Of a DNA stretch of 8,933 nucleotides, positions 5,983 through 8,933 are shown piece after piece (position 1 is the first letter of the stretch; each line of letters begins with the position of its first letter). The stretch spans positions 1-8,933 of the forward strand of contig VBLZ01000010.1 of the NCBI GenBank assembly GCA_005878515.1, read 5' to 3'. Made by a program: the position numbers and the translations under genes. The notes under the pieces are model-generated. The model saw nothing but the letters and a program-made list of their open reading frames with translations. It had not been told where the DNA came from and did not search any database. This stretch comes from Methanobacteriota archaeon (GTDB lineage: Archaea > Thermoplasmatota > Thermoplasmata > RBG-16-68-12).

Positions 5983-6402
5983 ATGAAGCATTACCCGAAG
6001 GACTACATCGCGGCGTGTCGCGCGAGGGTCGATGCCGACCTGCGCGCGTACCGAAGCCAGGTCGGCAAGACGCCCTCCAAGGAATTCGAGGCCCGCTTCT
6101 TCAACGACCAAGTCCTCCTCTTGGACTACATGTTCGTGCACCGGCTCTCCGGCATCGAGGGCAAGGACGGCAACCCGCTGAACGAGGTCCGCGTCCTGTG
6201 CAACTCGATCCTGCTCAACCGGGGCAAGCTGCAAGTCGACAAGCTCCCAGAGTGGCCGAACTCGGCCGTTGCGGGAATCAAGCTCCCCCCGGAGAAGTCC
6301 GTGCTGAAGCTCAAATCGAGTGACGAGGTCCGGTTGAGTGAAGCTGACTTCGAGCGCCTCTCCAAAGCCTTTTTCGCCGAGCTCGAGAAGAAGTTCGGGT
6401 GA
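5983..6402 (+). CDS. Conserved-looking protein of unknown function
   Basis: This encodes 139 residues with no domain I can name with certainty. The N-terminal half is helical and charged (MKHYPKDYIAACRARVDADL, 1-20). A central region, DYMFVHRLSGIEGKDGNPLN (47-66) followed by EVRVLCNSILLNRGKL, looks like a conserved core. A basic segment with KLPPEKSVLKLKSSDEVRLS (99-118) leads to a final helix, EADFERLSKAFFAELEKKFG. No signal peptide or membrane helix is present, so it is probably cytoplasmic. ATG 5983 is preferred to the GTG at 5974, although AAGG (5961-5964) sits at a workable distance from the latter. The gene starts 13 bases after the VOC stop, and its stop region carries the ribosome binding site of the ArsR gene, so it is firmly inside the operon and may work with VOC and SRPBCC. 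It resembles a small protein I have seen beside VOC and ArsR genes elsewhere, but I cannot assign a family name. Confidence 0.8.
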   Translation: MKHYPKDYIAACRARVDADLRAYRSQVGKTPSKEFEARFFNDQVLLLDYMFVHRLSGIEGKDGNPLNEVRVLCNSILLNRGKLQVDKLPEWPNSAVAGIKLPPEKSVLKLKSSDEVRLSEADFERLSKAFFAELEKKFG

Positions 6403-6404
6403 GG
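6398..6404 (+). promoter_or_regulatory. Ribosome binding site of the ArsR gene
   Basis: GGTGAGG overlaps the stop codon of the preceding gene (6400-6402) and ends six bases before GTG 6411. Its GGTGA portion matches the archaeal anti-Shine-Dalgarno. It favours 6411 over the overlapping GTG at 6399. Confidence 0.5.
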
Positions 6405-6410
6405 ACAACC

Positions 6411-6752
6411 GTGACGACGAACGTCTTCCTCGCGATCTCAGACCCGACGCGCCGCGCGGTCCTCGACCTGCTTGCAACCGGCAGCCGGAAGGCAGGCGAT
6501 ATCGCCGCCCGGTTCCGGCACCTCACGCAGCCCGCCGTGTCCCGCCACCTCAAGGTCCTCCGCGAGGCGGGCCTCGTGAATGTCGAGGTGAATGCGCAGC
6601 AGAGGATCTACGAGTTGAAACCGGAGGGACTCACGGAACTCTACGAGTGGGTCGCGAAGTACCAAGCGATGTGGCCCGATACCCTCGAGGCCCTGGAACG
6701 GTATCTCGATGCCCGGGCGGTCCGTCAAAAGCCGAAGGGGAAGAAGCGATGA
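6411..6752 (+). CDS. ArsR-family winged-helix repressor
   Basis: This 113-residue DNA-binding protein has the ArsR/SmtB winged helix: DPTRRAVLDLLATG (11-24), RKAGDIAARFRHLTQPAVSR (26-45), the recognition helix QPAVSRHLKVLREAGLV (40-56) and the wing VEVNAQQRIYELKPEG (58-73). A C-terminal helix, VAKYQAMWPDTLEALERYLD (81-100), probably dimerises, followed by a basic tail RQKPKGKKR. It has no cysteine and lacks the ELCVC metal site, so it belongs with the metal-independent ArsR proteins that pair with SRPBCC/AHSA1 genes. GTG 6411 gives the typical MTTNVFLAISDPTRR opening. It likely controls this operon from the promoter at 5491-5530. Its stop overlaps an ATG (ATGA at 6749-6752). Confidence 0.9.
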   Translation: MTTNVFLAISDPTRRAVLDLLATGSRKAGDIAARFRHLTQPAVSRHLKVLREAGLVNVEVNAQQRIYELKPEGLTELYEWVAKYQAMWPDTLEALERYLDARAVRQKPKGKKR

Positions 6753-6811
6753 CGAGCGGAATCCTTCAAATGGATCCGAGGTCCCTGCGCGAGAAGCGAG
6801 CGGCGGTTTGA
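6749..6811 (+). CDS. Possible 20-codon coupling ORF between ArsR and SRPBCC
   Basis: An ATG overlaps the ArsR stop as ATGA (6749-6752) and opens 20 codons (MTSGILQMDP..., with a basic C-terminal end) closing at TGA 6809-6811, two bases before the SRPBCC ATG. The arrangement fits stop-start reinitiation, carrying ribosomes across a spacer in which the SRPBCC gene has no strong binding site of its own. It could also be the relic of a frameshifted N-terminus, or pure chance in GC-rich DNA. Confidence 0.2.
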   Translation: MTSGILQMDPRSLREKRAAV

Positions 6812-6813
6812 AT

Positions 6814-7389
6814 ATGCACCGACAGGTATCACGGCACGCGGATCCGGGAGACCGAGTCCTAGTGACGACGCCTCACTCCTCGCGGGCGGGCACCCTGACG
6901 TTCGAGGGGGACTACGCCACCATTAGCTTCGAGCGACGCATCCGCCACCCGATCCAGGTCGTGTGGGAAGCGCTGACCGAGTCCGAGCACCTCGCGCGCT
7001 GGTATATGACAAGGGCTCACCTCGAAGCGCGCGAAGGAGGCAGCATCGACTACTGGAGCGGGCCCGCCCAGTACCATGTGACGGGGAAGATCCTCACGTG
7101 GCAGCCGCCGAGGGTCTTCGAGCACGAATGGAACGTCGAGCCCCGGAAGGAGCTCCCGAAGGGCGAGAAAAGCATCGTCCGCTGGGAGCTAACCCCGGAT
7201 GGCGAGGGCACGATCCTCCGGATCACCCACAAGCGGCTCACGCGCCCGACCGCGATCGGCTTCACATCGGGCATCCACGCCTTCCTCGACCGGCTCGAGG
7301 ACGAACTCGACGACGTACCGCTCGTGGACTGGCGCACCCGCGTCGACGAGGTCCGGGCGAACTACCCGGGCTGGGAGGCGCGCCGATAG
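6814..7389 (+). CDS. SRPBCC (AHSA1/START-like) domain protein
   Basis: This 191-residue protein has the SRPBCC ligand-binding fold. The signature FERRIRHPIQVVWEALTESEHLARWYM (39-65) holds the first strand and helix. It is followed by GGSIDYW (75-81), YHVTGKILTWQPPRVFEHEW (87-106), RWELTPDGEGTILRITHKRL (123-142) and a long C-terminal helix, GFTSGIHAFLDRLEDEL (149-165), over the cavity. The class includes Hsp90-cochaperone Aha1 C-domains, but stand-alone prokaryotic members bind small hydrophobic ligands of mostly unknown identity. ArsR-SRPBCC pairs are common and usually form one transcript, as here. The start is unsure: ATG 6814 gives this length, while GTG 6862 gives 175 residues and a shorter N-terminus closer to the usual family start, with GGGAG (6846-6850) at a long spacing. 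The gene converges on the reductase with a 23-base gap. Confidence 0.88.
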   Translation: MHRQVSRHADPGDRVLVTTPHSSRAGTLTFEGDYATISFERRIRHPIQVVWEALTESEHLARWYMTRAHLEAREGGSIDYWSGPAQYHVTGKILTWQPPRVFEHEWNVEPRKELPKGEKSIVRWELTPDGEGTILRITHKRLTRPTAIGFTSGIHAFLDRLEDELDDVPLVDWRTRVDEVRANYPGWEARR

Positions 7390-7412
7390 GACGAATCGTT
7401 CCTCGCCGCAGC

Positions 7413-8039
7413 CTAGGCCTTGCGCCGTTTGGTGTTCCGTTTCGGGCGCGCGGTCCCCGTTCGCTTGGCTCGGCTCGCCTTGTCAGCGGGTCGGTACACC
7501 AGCTTGACGACGCCTTTGCTGAAAGTCGTTGACTCGACGAGCTTCAGGCTCGCCTGGCTTCCTTCGTCGAAGAGGCGCTTTCCTTGACCCAAGACAAGCG
7601 GGTAGACGAGCAACCGGAATTCGTCGATCAGGCCGTGCGGCAGCAGAGACCGTATCAGGCCGGGACTCCCGTGGATCACGATGTCCTGCCCCGGCTGCTG
7701 TTTCAACTTCGAGACTTCGGCCGCAAGATCGCCCTTGATCAAGTGCGAGTTGTTCCACGCGAGTTTCTTCAAGGTCCTCGACGCGACGAACTTCGGCATG
7801 CTGTTGAACTGGTCCGCGAACCCGTCCGGGTCTTTCCGGCCGGGCCAAGCTGCCGCGAACCCCTCATACGTCACACGCCCCAGGAGGAGCGCGTCCGAGG
7901 CGCGGGTCTCGTCGAGCTTGAACTTCTGGGTCTCCTCGCTCCAGAATGGGAAGCTCCACTTCTCGGGCGACTCGACGACGCCGTCCAGCGACACGAACAG
8001 GGTGGCGGCCAAGGTGCGCGTTCCAGGCAATTGACTCAC
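7413..8039 (-). CDS. Dihydrofolate reductase-like / RibD C-terminal domain protein
   Basis: This 208-residue protein has the DHFR-like fold of stand-alone RibD-C proteins: TLFVSLDGVVE (13-23), ASDALLLGRVTYEGFA (47-62), MPKFVASRTL (81-90), QDIVIHGSPGLIRSLLPHGL (118-137), DEFRLLVYPLVLGQGKRLF (139-157) and a final strand, GVVKLVYRP. Such proteins probably bind NADPH and reduce an unidentified substrate. RibD itself acts in riboflavin synthesis, but no riboflavin or folate genes are nearby. An unusual tail of about 23 residues (186-208), rich in Lys and Arg, follows the domain. The start is set at GTG 8039: it is the first usable codon before the conserved strand, and further upstream codons run into the inverted repeat at 8054-8079. 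No strong Shine-Dalgarno is present. The gene is divergent from the second permease. Confidence 0.88.
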   Translation of the reverse strand: MSQLPGTRTLAATLFVSLDGVVESPEKWSFPFWSEETQKFKLDETRASDALLLGRVTYEGFAAAWPGRKDPDGFADQFNSMPKFVASRTLKKLAWNNSHLIKGDLAAEVSKLKQQPGQDIVIHGSPGLIRSLLPHGLIDEFRLLVYPLVLGQGKRLFDEGSQASLKLVESTTFSKGVVKLVYRPADKASRAKRTGTARPKRNTKRRKA

Positions 8040-8053
8040 TTCCGTCCGAGCAA

Positions 8054-8079
8054 CCGAAGACCAATACTTCAGTCTTCGG
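8054..8079 (-). promoter_or_regulatory. 8+10+8 inverted repeat at the reductase promoter
   Basis: CCGAAGAC (8054-8061) and GTCTTCGG (8072-8079) are perfect inverted arms separated by ten bases. The near edge lies 14 bases ahead of the reductase GTG at 8039. On the minus strand the spacer holds AGTATT, the only AT-rich hexamer here and about 27 bases from the start codon, so a TATA-like element may sit inside the repeat. A dimeric repressor bound here would block it. A GGAGG at 8080-8084 directly adjoins on the plus strand. Confidence 0.45.
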
Positions 8080-8128
8080 GGAGGCCGAGCGGCAAGGTCA
8101 TGAATCGGAACTCGATGAACCGGCCACA

Positions 8129-8933
8129 GTGGGCGCCGCATTGGAGCCAATCCAGGAAGGCCGTGCGGGATCCCCTCCGGCCCTGCGCCGTGTGATCACG
8201 CTCCGCCACGCGGTCGCCATCTACGTCAGTTCGCTCCTCGGATCGGGCATCTTCGTCATCCCTGGACTTGCGGCTCGGATCGCCGGCCCCGCGTCGATCG
8301 TCTCGTGGATGTTGTTGTCGCTCGCGAGCTATCCGTTCGCCTACACCTTCGCGAAGCTCTCAGCCAAGCGACCGGAATCCGGAGGAATCTACGCCTTCGC
8401 GCGAGACGGCATCGGCCTCAGCGCCGGGGCGGCGACTGCTTGGCTCTTTCTGGCGTGGGCCGTCCTCGGCGCCCCCGCGGCGACCGTCGCGGCGGCGTCC
8501 TACCTCGCCTTTGTCCTCCCCTTTACCCGGCTTGACATCTACCTCGCGGCCGCGAGCATCCTCATCCTGGCGTTCGTGGTCAACTACGTCGGCATCCGCT
8601 TCACCGGGCGCGTGCAACTCGCCACGGTGGCCGCCATTCTCGTCGCCCTCGTCATCGCGGTCGTCGCATCCGCCCCGAGAGTCCGACCGGCCAACTACAC
8701 GCCGTTCCTCCCGAGCGGGCTGGGTTCGATCGGCACGGCGGCCGCCCTGATTGTCTGGTCCTACCTGGGGTACGAGAACACCTCCAACGTGGCGGAGGAA
8801 TTCAGGAATCCGGAGCGGGATTTCCACCGCAGCGTGGTCATCAGCGTCTTCCTGATCAGCGGCCTCTACCTCGCCATTGCCGTCGTCACGGTCGGCACCG
8901 GCGCATACATGGTCGGGGGCGGGGCCACCCCCT
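8129..8933 (+). CDS. APC-family amino acid permease, 5' part only
   Basis: This is the first 268 codons of a second APC transporter, cut by the right edge. The unwound first-helix motif SSLLGSGIFVIPGLAARIAGP (34-54 if GTG 8129 is the start) is characteristic. It is followed by KRPESGGIYAFAR (80-92), hydrophobic helices through VLGAPAATVAAASYLAFVL, IYLAAASILILAFVVNYVGI and LATVAAILVALVIAVVA, and VWSYLGYENTSNVAEEF, whose polar loop ends in RNPERDFHRS. At least seven helices are visible. It resembles small (about 430-residue) APC permeases more than the one at 2021-3727. The start is uncertain: GTG 8129, TTG 8141 or GTG 8192. The last would cut the LRR segment that normally precedes the first helix, so 8129 is preferred. 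Substrate unknown. It is divergent from the reductase. Confidence 0.85.
   Translation, partial: MGAALEPIQEGRAGSPPALRRVITLRHAVAIYVSSLLGSGIFVIPGLAARIAGPASIVSWMLLSLASYPFAYTFAKLSAKRPESGGIYAFARDGIGLSAGAATAWLFLAWAVLGAPAATVAAASYLAFVLPFTRLDIYLAAASILILAFVVNYVGIRFTGRVQLATVAAILVALVIAVVASAPRVRPANYTPFLPSGLGSIGTAAALIVWSYLGYENTSNVAEEFRNPERDFHRSVVISVFLISGLYLAIAVVTVGTGAYMVGGGATP

Noticed and set aside
7411..7418. Palindrome GCCTAGGC at the end of the reductase gene
   Set aside because: Eight bases overlapping a stop codon between convergent genes; no T-run and no reason to expect an operator there.
7584..8195. 203-codon plus-strand open frame
   Set aside because: Most of it is antisense to the reductase; only its last 31 codons fall outside that gene, and they are treated as a separate question.

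Overview
The window is a GC-rich chromosomal segment (about 60% G+C by eye) with short intergenic gaps and almost no room outside genes. It looks more archaeal than bacterial. The permease at 2021-3727 has a TATA-like box about 50 bases ahead of its start and no Shine-Dalgarno, several other first genes also lack one, and two genes downstream of another gene (or near the start of an operon) do have one. The gene content (APC permeases, ArsR/SRPBCC pair, solo nucleotidyltransferase) would fit an uncultivated Thermoplasmatota-like euryarchaeon. That placement is inference; the sequence holds no RNA gene or marker protein that settles it.

Layout. Left block, minus strand: the first part of a YaaA-family gene (runs off the left edge), preceded by a Nudix-fold gene with a degenerate Nudix box. 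Divergent from these is a calcineurin-like metallophosphoesterase (1004-1987), which converges on a 12-helix APC transporter (2021-3727, minus). Divergent from the transporter is a solo MNT-fold nucleotidyltransferase (3885-4727), which converges on a DUF4287/DUF5655 protein (4738-5304, minus). An AT-rich promoter at about 5491-5530 then opens a compact plus-strand operon: VOC (glyoxalase-fold) protein, conserved protein of unknown function, cysteine-free ArsR-family repressor, and SRPBCC/AHSA1 protein (5550-7389). This converges on a DHFR/RibD-C-like reductase (7413-8039, minus). A second APC permease (from about 8129) runs off the right edge.

How the genes may work together. The stretch from 4738 to 8039 brings together small families that often sit near each other in bacterial genomes (DUF4287/DUF5655, VOC, ArsR plus AHSA1, RibD-C-type reductase). 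It reads as an accessory island for sensing or handling a small molecule, with the ArsR protein as the likely local regulator. The ligand cannot be read from the sequence.

The least expected signal lies in the gaps between genes. Several intergenic regions carry palindromes in operator positions: 242-259, 910-926, 3797-3806, 5355-5368, a set of GTTA/TAAC half-sites at 5508-5530, and an 8+10+8 inverted repeat at 8054-8079. They do not share one consensus, so they would be sites for different regulators if real. No tRNA, rRNA, CRISPR array, insertion sequence or integration site was seen.
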